This document shows, piece after piece, positions 1 to 9,720 of a stretch of 64,000 bases of DNA. Positions within the stretch are counted from its first letter, which is position 1, and each line of letters begins with the position of its first letter. The notes below the pieces were generated by a model. That model had not been told where the DNA came from. It worked only from the letters and a program-made list of their open reading frames with translations, and did no database searches. This DNA comes from Erythroxylum novogranatense (taxonomy: Eukaryota > Streptophyta > Magnoliopsida > Malpighiales > Erythroxylaceae). The stretch is taken from positions 9,303,460 to 9,367,459 of the forward strand of contig CM057233.1 in the NCBI GenBank assembly GCA_029891385.1. Direction: 5' to 3'. The translations under genes and the position numbers were made by a program.

Positions 1-382
1 TGCGTTGCCGTTTGGATCCATGAGTTGGCAACCTTCAGCGTTGTTCTTCGACGTAAATATACCTGCAAAATAAGGAAGGCTCGTCGGGGATGATGTCCAG
101 ATTAGCCCCTCCGACGCTCAAGTAAGTTTTTTGGTGAAGGTGGGAATCGATGCAGAGAAAAACAAAAAATAGGTTATGATCTCGTACCTCGATTATGGGA
201 GAATAATACCTTTTATATAGTTTTGCAGTTAGGTTTAGGTTTTACGTGTTTGCATGGGAGATTGCCTTCTGCTAATGAGCCTCGGATGTGTGGATCAAGC
301 CTAGATTAATCAATAGGTGTATCGATCGATCGGCTCAGAGGTTGTTGTAATTGGGCTCGGGCCCAATATAGCCGACCGACCA
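1..382 (-). repeat. 3' LTR of element F (clipped by window edge)
   Basis: It aligns along its whole length to 9349-9720. On the minus strand the LTR begins TGGTCGGTCGG at 382. A TATA-like CTATATAAAA lies at 211-220 (minus). Differences from the other copy cluster at CAG/CTG-type sites, for example gtccagatta at about 109 versus gtcgatta at about 9436. Confidence 0.88.
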
Positions 383-401
383 TAAGTCCCCTACTCCTCG
401 A
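383..401 (-). other. Polypurine tract of element F
   Basis: On the minus strand this reads GAGGAGTAGGGGACTTAT, a purine-rich stretch ending directly at the 3' LTR. That is the expected position of the plus-strand primer in LTR retrotransposons. Confidence 0.65.
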
Positions 402-854
402 ATCGGCGAAGAGAAAGGTCGAGGAGTATGTTGGGGCGTTGCTCGTCTGTTGCTTCATAGCTAAATGGCGGGAGAGCTCATCATGTGGTCGATCGATCGG
501 TTTCAACGGTGGGATCCGACTGTTGGGCTAACTTCTTTCGTATTGTTATTGGTTGGTGAGGGCCCTCGGTGTCGGTCTCATCGACTATTTGGGACTGACT
601 TGCACGGAAGATTGGATGGTTATCATTGGTGGCGTGTGGGGCATTTCTTGAGGCGGCGCGTCTTTGTCTAATGACTTCGAGAATCGGATCGTGTCGTCCT
701 TTAACCGTCGTCTGCACTATCATGTGTCCTTTCGACCGTTCGTGCCGTTTCGATTTTAAATAGCCTCGATTCTCCCGGATCTTGCAGCGTGTGCGAGATC
801 GCTTAGATTTCTACCATGTGTCGAGTCCGAATGGGTCACCGTCGAGGGTTCCTC

Positions 855-875
855 TTGAGCCCTCTATAAATACTC
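855..875 (+). promoter_or_regulatory. Candidate TATA promoter of the antisense ORF
   Basis: A clear TATA motif (ctctataaatac, 861-872) on the plus strand lies about 230 bp before the first plus-strand coding similarity. It points away from the 3' LTR and against the element's own transcription. 383-1090 otherwise shows no coding similarity. A promoter role is inferred from motif and position only. Confidence 0.45.
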
Positions 876-1094
876 AAAGTTGGTGAGTTGTGGCGGTTTC
901 ACCTTTTGCTTTCAGTCGCAACTTCGTGACTTTGCTTTTATTTGCTCTCAAATCGTTCAAGGTTCGAAACTTCTTTTATTCCGCCGTCCGATTTCCCCAT
1001 TTCTTCTTTCTAAATAGTACGTCCTTTTCTTCTTCATTCCTTCATTCCTTTAGTCCTTTTCTTGATAGTCATGTCGACGGGTAGTTACGGGAGC

Positions 1095-3223
1095 ATGGTG
1101 GATGCACAAGAGAGATGTCGATGAGGAGAGAAAGGATGGCTTAGTTATGGAGTTCCCACCTAAGGCGCATCGTCGAATTTGTGGGAGAGTTGAGCAGTTG
1201 TGCATCAAGTATAATATCCCTACGTCTTGGAGGCCCCGCGGCTTTGAAGCATGGCGGATCCACGGCAATTTTAGTGGATACTTCGCGTCTCCGGAGTTTT
1301 TCTCGATGGGCGGCTGAGGCTTCCGACGCCTGATCAGGATTGTGGACGGTGTGCGTCTTGTTCGGGTTATTGCCAAGCCAGATTCCTCCGAACAGTTGGA
1401 GGTTTATAAACGGGTTGGCGTTGCTGTGCCATCAGTTCGGTCATCCGCCCACCGTCGGCGTTCTGCGCCATTTCCTGAGGATGAGCCACAGTCCGAGCTC
1501 AGGGGCTGAAATCCCCTTTCTTCAATATCGAGATGCTCGGTATCGCCCGGCCAGGACACCCTCAAAAATTTCTTCCTGGCGGACGAAGTATTTCTTTGTG
1601 AAGTCCCCAGAATCTTCCTCCGAGTGCCGTAGTGGAGGTATCATTTGCCGAAGCGGTGGAACGATTCGTCGACCTTGTCCCTCAGCAAGGAGGAGTGGGA
1701 GGTGGTCCGTCGTATCAAGGAGCTCGGCAGATACGACTTTGCCAGGCTCATTCAGGGGTATCCCAGGGGGGCCTCGGTCGATTCGTTCCTCGTCGATCCC
1801 CCTCCACGTATTAGCGGGTTGAAGGAGGAAACCGCCCCGTCCGGTTGACTCCTCGTGATTGTATTAATTTTGAACTTATATCAGTTTTGTTTTCTAACTC
1901 AATTTAACATTGTGCAGCCATGGTGAGGATGCCTACCCAAACTTTCACGTCGAGAGCGGGCCTGCAGGAAGAAGGGAGTGAGGCGGAGACCGGTGAGGGC
2001 GTCGCTTTGTCCATGGGGTTGGTCTCCTCGTCTACGCCGGTGGGTGCTCCCCCTGCCGGGGACCTTCATGTGGCGACGGAGACATTAACAATTGTTCCAG
2101 TGGTAGAGGAGGAGGAGGACGTGGGCCCTCCTCTTAAAAGGAAGAGGTTGGTTGATTAGGCGACCTTCCACCCTTGCCCGGTGAAGCGAGGCGAGTAAGC
2201 GTAAAAAGGAAGGAGAAGGCTGGCCGTGAGCCTTGGGCAATGGGAGCCTACCATCAAGTTGGGCAAGGACGTAATGCTCGGGGACCTCGAGGTGTCCATT
2301 ACCTTCTTGAGAGGGTTACTCACGGTGGACGAGGGTTTATGGAGAAGAAGGAAACTCGAGTTGGGTTCCCAACTTCGTTCGTATTGGCATCTTGGCTGCG
2401 ACGATGTCTTTTGCCGTCTTTGCGGCAACTTGGAGACTCTGGACCGGGGAGGTTCGGGATCTTCATGATCGATGAAGGGCTTGAAGGCGGTGGCGGAGGT
2501 GAAGGAGGGAGGACCTCCTTCAGCTAAAAACGCATCTCTTGAGGAGGAGAAGGCGGCCCAGGGAGGGAGGTGGGAGCTTTGGCTCGATCGGCCGAGGTAG
2601 AGGGAAGAGGGAGAAAGAGAGCGAGGAGTGGAGGAAGGCGGTGAGGCGGAGAGGAGATCAGCAGGAAGTGCCGCTAGGATCGCCATTCCATTGATGTGAG
2701 AGAGAGATAAGCGGAGAAAACCTTGTGAGAGGTGCGGTGCTCCATCACGGAGCAAGCGGATCGAGGCCATCAGCGATGGAAGAGGCGGTTTTGTCTGAAG
2801 AGTTTAGAGCTCGCTGCAGGTAGCCTTCGATTTTGAAGAGGGCCACGAGCTCTATGCTCTGAGGGGTGGCATGCCCTTCTTTTGAAGACTATGCCGAGCC
2901 GTGATTCTGAAGCCTTCGGGCTTTCTTTGGAGGGGATCACAAAGAAAGTCGAGGGGGAACCGGTCGATGTTCCGGATGAGAGGCTAGATCTCAGCTCCGA
3001 AGAGGAAGAGCTCCCTCATGATGTTCCTTCGGTCGTTTCCCCGGGTCCTGCTCCTGTTCCCGTTGTGTCGCTCCCCAGAGAAGAAGAGCTTCCCAGCGAA
3101 GATATTCCTCCGGTTGCTCCCCTGGGTCCCACTCCTACGTCTCTTCCGCCCGCTTCCGAGGCTTCCCCTGGGTATTCTCCTTCTCCTTCGGCTGTTGGCG
3201 GTTCCCCTTCTTCAATGTTGTAG
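1095..3223 (+). pseudogene. Antisense ORF of Tat element ('putative gypsy type transposon' family)
   Basis: Broken plus-strand reading frames lie between pol and the 3' LTR, opposite to gag-pol. Segments at 1102-1317 and 1340-1620 give VEQLCIKYNIP, PSQIPPNSWRFINGLALLC and a following FFVKSPE. These fit the pattern of the plant domain annotated as putative gypsy type transposon (PF04195-like), whose biochemical role is not established. Further pieces occur at 1645-1848, 1920-2159, 2174-2527 and 2882-3223; the last is Pro/Ser/Glu-rich and probably disordered. A possible intron (about 1847-1918, ending tgtgcag) precedes the segment starting at 1920. At least four frame changes interrupt it. Family assignment is from motif memory; a search with the conceptual translation would settle it. 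Confidence 0.65.
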
Positions 3224-3349
3224 AGCTCACCTGGCCGGGCTTGTGGCCAGGGTGAATTTACTATGAATGAAAATCTCGTTTCCTTTTCTCCAAGTCAATT
3301 TTTGTATTTATGTTCCTTGTTTCAGACGTAGAGTAGGGTCAGGTGTTAC

Positions 3350-3825
3350 TCGCGGTCGGCCGAGCGAGATCCTAAGGATCTCGTCTTGGCGATCGATCGA
3401 CCGTAGCCGATCTGTGGAGAGTGCCGAGCAATGACGATGGCGAGGGACCCAGGGATCTCGTCCTGGCGACCCGACCGACTGAAGTCGGCCTATGGAGAAT
3501 GCCGAGCAATGGCGATGGCGAGGGACCCAGGGATCTCGTCCTAGCGACCCGACCGGCCGTGGTCGCCTATGGAAATCTTAGAGCAATGGCGATGGCGAGG
3601 ACCGAGGATCTCGTCTGGCGACCGATCGGCCGTGGTCGATCTATGGAGAATGCCGAGCAATGGCGATGGCGAGGACCGAGGATCTCGTCTGGCGACCCGA
3701 CCAGTCAAGTCGACCTATGGAGAATGCCGCAATAGCGATGGCGAGGACCCAGGATCTCGTCTGGCGACCCGATCAATCAAGTCGACTATGGAGAATGCTT
3801 GGGCAATGGCGATGGTTGATTGAAT
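3350..3825. repeat. ~75-bp tandem repeat, about six copies
   Basis: The phrase gcaatggcgatggcgagg and its variants recur at about 3428, 3506, 3583, 3657, 3729 and 3803, i.e. at spacings of 72-78 bp, each followed by ggatctcgtc-tggcgacc. The array sits between the antisense ORF and the integrase end. Such hypervariable tandem arrays in the 3' region are described for Tat/Ogre-type elements and are a suggested source of satellite DNA. Confidence 0.85.
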
Positions 3826-4009
3826 TTTATTACATCACGATAATGGAGCTTTACATTGCCAAGAAATCGAAAATCGCTTTATTGATGATAACAAAGGCAT
3901 GGGCGTTAAAAAACTGTCTGGCGAGGACGGAAAAAAGGTTCTCACGCGTTGCATACAAAAATGGTAATAAGGAAGATTAACTAAAATAAAACTTATCTAT
4001 TGGTGAAAG

Positions 4010-4905
4010 CCTTCAAATTACGCGAGTTCCAAGGCCTCGGTAGAATCTTCCCTTTCATTCATTGAGGGCGTAAGAACCATGCCCGACTTGCTTAATCACT
4101 CGATAGGGTCCTTCCCACGTCTGCCGAGCTTTCTGGATGCTTTCCGGCCGCCTCGGCTTTCGTGGGACGTCCACCTACCTTTACATCGCTTCGGCTTGAC
4201 CATACATTATAGAACTTGGTAGCCTTTTGCCGATGGCTTCGGCGGCGGCGCCTTTCTCTATCCTCGCTAAGGAGAGCGAGCTCGCTCTGCGGGCTTCATC
4301 ATTCCGCTCTTCTTCATAGCCCGACACCCTCTGATTGTGCAATGCCGCTTCTACTAGAACCAGGGCTTCTGCCCCGAAGGTCATCCTGAACGGGGTCTCC
4401 CCTGTGGCTCCGTTCAGTGTGGTTCTATATGCCCACAATACTTCGTCTATTTCTTCCACCCAGGTCTTTCGGCCGTCAGCGCTTCTTGGGCGCTCATTAT
4501 CTTTTTGTTGGTGTTCTCCACGAGACCGTTGCTTTGGGGATGGGCTACCGAAGTCAACCGTAGCTTGATCTTTAGTCGGTCGCAGAAATCTCTAAACTTG
4601 CAGTTGTCGAACTGTCGACCATTATCTGTGACCAACACCATAGGCATCCCGAAGCGGCATAGTATATTTTTCTTAATGAAACTTTCCACCTTCCCTCGGT
4701 GATTGTAGCGGCGGACTCCGCTTCTACCCACTTGGTGAAATACTCCTTTATCCTATCGAATTTCTTTTGCCCGGGATCGAGAGGGAAAGGCCCCAGTATA
4801 TCCATCCCCCACTGAGCGAAAGGGATAGGATGGCTCACGATTTGTATTCGCTCGGTCAATTTGGTGGGACGAGTTGCTTTTTTCTCTGGCGAGCCTCGCA
4901 TCGGT
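4010..4905 (-). pseudogene. Ty3/gypsy integrase relic (end of pol)
   Basis: Minus-strand frames 4572-4901, 4447-4731 and 4181-4459 together cover the integrase core: FAQWGMDILGPFP (first Asp), VTDNGRQFD (second Asp) and NGLVENTNK (Glu). Thirty-five residues separate the second Asp from the Glu, matching DD35E. VLWAYRTTLNGATGETPF follows. The extreme C-terminus at about 4010-4110 gives GPYRVIKQVGHGSYAL and, in another frame, LPRPWNSRNLKAF, the usual end of plant gypsy pol. Integrase inserts element DNA into the chromosome. At least two frameshifts break it here. Confidence 0.88.
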
Positions 4906-5229
4906 CGACCTTTTCACGACAATCTCTTCTCATTTTGCCGAGAGTACTTCCATGCGATCAATCGGTGAGCCAACATTACGCCCCTATATGATTTCCGCAC
5001 ATCCTTCGTGGACTTGACCATTGCACCTTTCGGCTTCTTCCTCATTCAAGCATCGAGCGGTGACGGTCGTGGGACCTCTTATCTGAGTGCCGTTAACTCA
5101 TCGTGGTACTTTCGGCAGCCTTTATTCTTAGTTTATTGGCTCGGCGTCGTCTTGGTTGTTTTCCTTCTAAAAGTCTTGTGTAATTGGTTCTCGCCCAACC
5201 CGACCGACCAAGATATTCGTTGAGCTTCC

Positions 5230-6335
5230 TCGGTTTACGAATGCTAGGCCGATCAAGTCGTTCGACGAGCGTTATTTATGGCATCGGTGGGAAGCCATTT
5301 TCGAGAGCGCATCCGCTTTAGCGTTTGAGTTCGTTCTATACTGGCGATTAGTCTTTTCGAAATTGCTCGACTCTGTTTACCAACTCAGATACTTGATCAT
5401 GTTGTTCCTTGGCCTCATCTTGCCCGGTGACTTGGCCGACTACTACTTGGTTGTCACTATATATCTTCAGTGCTTCACCTCCATCTCCTTGGCTAGTTGA
5501 GGCCGCTATCGAGCCTCGTATTACGCCTCGTTATTGGAGGCTTTGAATTCTAAGAAGGAGTACTCTACCTTTTCTTCCAAATGCTTGGTCGACCCGACTA
5601 CTACCCGCTCCGCATCCTCGGCATTGGATGATCCATCAACAAACAAGCTCCGGCGAGGGCGCCGTCTTCGAGCTCGGTTGGCTCATCTCTGCGATGAAGT
5701 TTGCCAACACTGCGCTTTAATGGTCGTGCGAGGCTTGTATTGTATATCGAACTCTCCCGGTTCTCTGCCCATTTTATCACCGACCAAGTTTGGGTTTTTG
5801 AAAACTTGTCGAGGGGTTGGTCGGTCCATACCTCAATAGTATGACTTTGGAAGTAAGGCCTCGACTTTCGGCTGCCATTATCAAGGAGAGGCGAGCTTCT
5901 CTACGGGCGTATATCGCGTTTACGGCGATCAACACTTTCTCGACATAGTAGGCGGGTCTTTTCGCTTCCTTCCGATCGGATAAGTACCGCGCTGATCGAC
6001 CCTTCCGTAACCGCCAAGTATAAGATCAAATTCTCCCCTTCTATCGGGCTTTGCAGAATAGGCTGGCTGGACAAGTATTGCTTTAAGTGTTGGAAAGCTT
6101 TTTCGCACTCATCTAACCATTGGGCGGGTCATGTTCGCTTTCCTCGGGACTTTGAAAACGGAAGGCACTTGTCTCTGTGGAGATGACACCTTTCAAATAA
6201 ACTATCCGACCGGTCGATATCGAACATCTTTCGAGGCATTGGCGAAGGCATTTGTATAATGACCTCAATCTTCTGGATTAACCGATTCCCCGAGTGATCA
6301 TAAACCCGTGAATTTTTGGATGCCACCCCAAACAC
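5230..6335 (-). pseudogene. RT thumb/connection and RNase H relic of element F
   Basis: Minus-strand 6129-6335 continues the reverse transcriptase with FGVAS and KIEVIIQMPSP, typical of the segment following the RT palm in plant gypsy elements. About 6060-5940 has weak connection-domain similarity, and about 5230-5940 occupies the RNase H position. No continuous frame remains and I could not place all four RNase H acidic residues, so that label rests mostly on position. Confidence 0.6.
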
Positions 6336-7013
6336 TCATTTTTCTGGGTTTAGCTTCATCTGGAATTTATTCAAGGTCTGGAAGACTTCTTGGAGATCTT
6401 GTACATGCTCCGCGGACGTCTTACTTTTGACCACCATATCGTTTACATAAACTTCCACAGTTCGGCCAATCTGTTTTTTGAAGACTTCTGTGACGAGCCG
6501 TTGATAGGTTGTCCCGACGTTTTTCAAACCGAAAGGCATTACTTGGTAGCAATATGTGTCTCGGTCGGTTATGAAGGCAGTTTTTTCTTCGTCCTCCAGG
6601 CTCATTTGGATCTGATGATAGCCCAAAAAAGCATCCAGGAAGCTGAGTAGTTCATGGCCCGAGGTGGAGTCTACTAGCTGGTCGATCTTAGGCAAGGGGA
6701 AGTTGTCTTTCGGACATGCTTTGTTAAAGTCGGTGAAATCTATGCACATTCTCCACCTGCCGTTCTTCTTTTTCACCAACCTGACATTGGCAAGCCACTC
6801 GGATATTTGACCTCTCGGATGAAACCGGCCTCCGGCAACCTTCGCTACTTCCTTCTCGATCACTTCGTCGCTCCTTCTCGTGCCATCGCTTCTTTTTTCG
6901 ATGCGATAAACTGCGGAATCATCTTTGAATCGAGGGAGTGCAATGTTGATCGATCGAGAAATTTCGAGGCATGTCGCTCGGTACCTAAGCAAAAGCGACT
7001 TGTTTTCCACCAA
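6336..7013 (-). pseudogene. Ty3/gypsy reverse transcriptase domain
   Basis: This 225-codon open stretch carries the RT fingers and palm: LVKKKNGRWRMCIDFTDFNK, KACPKDNFPLPKIDQLVD, SFLDAFLGYHQIQM, MPFGLKNVGTTYQRLV and VYVNDMVVKS. The enzyme copies the genomic RNA into DNA inside the particle. The catalytic box is YVND rather than the usual YVDD, so one of the paired aspartates is replaced by asparagine; this copy should be inactive if the base call is right. Similarity continues beyond both ends, so it is a fragment of a longer polyprotein. Confidence 0.93.
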
Positions 7014-7209
7014 ACATCAGTGATTCCTTTAACCGAGTCCCTCTGCATTTCGGAACCTAGGTTTATGAACTTAGAAGGATCGGCTTCATCGATGCGACCC
7101 GCCTGCGTTTCTTCTCTTGGGTTCGATCTCCGTCTCTTCGTCGGTTCTTACATCAAGAGAACTCGTCAAGACTACCGCCCGTCTAATGTTTTAGTCTCCG
7201 CTAAATAAC

Positions 7210-7690
7210 ATTCCTGGCGATTCTCTGTTGACCGACAAGCGATTACTACCCGGGTGTCGAAAACTTCATAACTTGGTAATAAGTGGAGACGGCCGACCGA
7301 GGGCATTTGAGTAGCTTCGCATGGATTATTGCATTATATGCCCTTGAAACTTGCGACCGAGAACTCAGCGTCCCTTTCTATCGACATGGTTTCTGCCCAA
7401 ACTTCACTTTCAAATACACCCGGGCGAACGGGTAGGCTGACGCTCCGGTTACTCCTTTAATGGGGCCGTCTGTAGGTAATAGTCGCTCCTCGGGTACCTT
7501 CATTTGCTTGAAGGCCTCATAGTACTGACAAATCGAATCGAGTGCCGTGTCAATCATTACCGTTCACCTCGTGTCCGTCCATGTTCGGGATTTACTACGA
7601 GGGCATCGTCGTGAGGGCAACTTACTCCATTGAGGTCGGACTCATCAAATGATATCACCCGTCGCTCTCCTTGACTTTTGGTGTATGAGT
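7210..7690 (-). pseudogene. Aspartic protease region of element F
   Basis: Reading the minus strand by eye gives SCPHDDALVV at about 7600-7640, then IDTALDSICQYYEAFKQM and DGPIKGVTG downstream. This is the layout of the plant gypsy protease, in which HDDALVV precedes the DTGSSADI active site and an alpha-helical AF-x-x-M segment. The active-site DTG reads DTA here, and frames shift within the domain. The protease would cut the gag-pol polyprotein. 7014-7209 and 7691-7957 link to RT and gag with no motif I could place. Confidence 0.6.
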
Positions 7691-7957
7691 CTTTGTCGAC
7701 TGTTTGGCATATCGTTTTCTTCCTTTAGTGGTGGATCCCCGGTGCATTTTCATAGAATATCGTATTGATGACCCGGTAGGTCGGTCTTCTTCTTGCCCTT
7801 GACATTTCGTCGTTCCTTTCCTTGACCGCCTCTCTCTTCTCGTCGGTCATCCAGATTTGTGTTTTGTCGCCTTCATTTCATCATTTCGATTCGGTGATTG
7901 CGTCATTATCGGTCCGGCAGGCTTAGTAATGGGCATTTTGTTCGTGTTTCTAACCGC

Positions 7958-9100
7958 CTAACCTTCCTTTTGAATGAGGAGTTCGATCTCTTTTTCAATC
8001 GCCAGCAATTTTCCGTGTCGTGGTGACCTCTGTGGAAAGCGGCAATACAAGTTGGGGTTCCTGTCCTTATAAGGGGTCTTCATTTTTTCCGACTCTCGGA
8101 TAGTTTCCCCATCCGCTCTCATAGCCGCCAGTACTTCTGCATATGTCTTGTTTAGTGGAGTGAACTCCTGCCGATATCCCTGTCGATCGGCTGGCCTTCT
8201 CCAGCCCGACTGGCTTTTTTGCTGCTTGTGCGAATTGCCCGCCCTATCATTTGGCGAGCGATCATCCGTCCGACGCCTCGTATTTTTCAAGACTTCTTGG
8301 TGAATGTACTGTCATACTGTTTCTTATTTCTGAGCAGATCGGGGTTGATCGAGGGCTAACGACTTCTTGAACTCCTCGTCCTCGTATTGTTCATGAACGC
8401 GCCCCGGCGTGGACGAGCAAGTAAGGTCGGGAACCTCGACCGCTTCATTGTTGAGCAGGGTGATGAACTCCAAACTCTCATTCCTCCTTGGGTGAGTTGC
8501 ATCACCTCGAAAATTTTTCATGCGCCGCTTACTCGTGGCGAATCGATTAGAATAACTCCTTGAAATCTTGAAACAAGTGATATTTCGAGGCAAATTTGTT
8601 GAACCATCGTAGAGCTCCCTCTTGGAAGGCCGCAGAAAGCCTTACATTGGATAGCGTCCAGGGACACAATGTAGGTTCATCGTGGATGGAAGTCTTTGCG
8701 GTAGTAGTCGAAGTCGGTCTTCCGGTGTATTTCTTGGGGTCGGTATTTTTGTCTTTGAGTCTTGGGAGGCTATCAAGATCTCTGGAGTAAAGGAGAGTCA
8801 GATCTTTCTTGCGTCAGGCGTCTGAATGAGCTTCATGGCGTTAATCGATCGCCCAAGATTTTTCTAGGTTTTGTGTCAGTGGCGATCGGTCATCATCTTT
8901 GGTTTGTCATGCGACTGTCAGCGCTGAGCGTCTGTTATTGCCACCGGTGGGGCTGCGAGGATCGACGAATCAACGGATCGGCCGCTTCTCGATCATTTTA
9001 CGGTCGGGACGGAGTGCACAACCGGAATATATTACATACTGATCGGTGTTGAAGATTCGGGGTGTGTCTTGGGTGCGACGTTATCCTCCACGTACCCACT
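7958..9100 (-). pseudogene. gag relic of element F
   Basis: Frame 7958-8290 holds the gag C-terminus, with LNKTYAEVLAAMR and NPNLYCRF followed by a damaged zinc knuckle and an EKEIELLIQ helix, the usual order in Tat-type gag. Frame 8324-8593 covers the middle of gag. Minus-strand AIQCKAFCGLPRGS around 8600-8660 matches the capsid-like core (typically ...CKAFP-TL-GPA...). Gag packages the element RNA. Several frameshifts separate these pieces and the start codon cannot be fixed; 9100-9302 is leader or unrecognisable gag. Confidence 0.75.
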
Positions 9101-9302
9101 CTGCTCTTCTGTTAAGGTTTGAGGTTCTTGTTGATCGTTAGGATCGGAGGATTCCGTCGAGAGGCATCGTCTGACGGCATAATTAATGGCATTTGAAACC
9201 TAGACGTCATTTGCATCGCCAGGCCGCATGACAATGGCTACATCAAAATCGTCGCCGCCTCTTGGCCGACTTGTGTGGTTACGGGCGTGGTTTAGGAAGT
9301 CG

Positions 9303-9322
9303 GGCTCCGCGGTGGGCGCCAT
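9303..9322 (-). other. Primer-binding site of element F
   Basis: Immediately after the 5' LTR the minus strand reads ATGGCGCCCACCGCGGAGCC. TGGCGCC-type sites complementary to a tRNA 3' end are common in plant gypsy elements. This fixes the LTR boundary at 9323. Confidence 0.7.
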
Positions 9323-9720
9323 TGGTTCTGCCGGATTAATTTGAGCAGTGCGTTCCGTTTGGATCGTGAGTTAGCAACCTTGACGTTGTTCTTCAGCGTA
9401 AATATACTGCAAAACAAGGAAGGCTCGTCGGGGTGATGTCGATTAGCCCTCCGACGCTTCAAGTAAGTTTTACGGTGAAGGTGGGAATCGATGCAGAGAA
9501 AAGCAAAAATAGGTTATGATCTCGTCGCCGATTATGGGAGAATAATCGCTTTTATATGGTTTTGCGATTAAGTTTAAGTTTTACGTATTTGCATGGGAGA
9601 TTGCGCCGCTTAATAGAACTGGATGTGTGGATCAGCTCAGATTAATCGATAGGTGTAGGGTATTGATCGGCTGTGGATTGTTGTAATTAGACTCGGACCC
9701 AAATATAGCCGACCCGATCA
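9323..9720 (-). repeat. 5' LTR of element F
   Basis: This 398-bp direct repeat of 1-382 begins TGATCGGGTCGG (minus, from 9720) and ends GAACCA beside the primer-binding site. A TATA-like CATATAAAAG lies at about 9549-9558 (minus). Confidence 0.88.

Larger units (their letters stand above)
1..9720 (-). mobile_element. Ty3/gypsy LTR retrotransposon of Tat type (element F)
   Basis: The element reads right to left: 5' LTR (9323-9720), primer-binding site, gag, protease, RT, RNase H, integrase, a tandem repeat, an oppositely oriented ORF, polypurine tract and 3' LTR (1-382). The left LTR starts mid-repeat: about 26 bp at its edge lie outside the window, so the target duplication cannot be checked. 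Integrase downstream of RT places it in Ty3/gypsy. The antisense ORF and tandem repeat between pol and the 3' LTR are known traits of the Tat lineage (Grande, Retand, Ogre). All ORFs are broken by frameshifts, some of which may be sequencing errors at CAG/CTG sites. It is the nearest element upstream of the REVEILLE gene. Confidence 0.9.

Noticed and set aside
2156..2770. 204-codon minus-strand frame
   Set aside because: Shadow of the plus-strand antisense ORF in GC-rich DNA; Ser/Pro-rich with no known domain.
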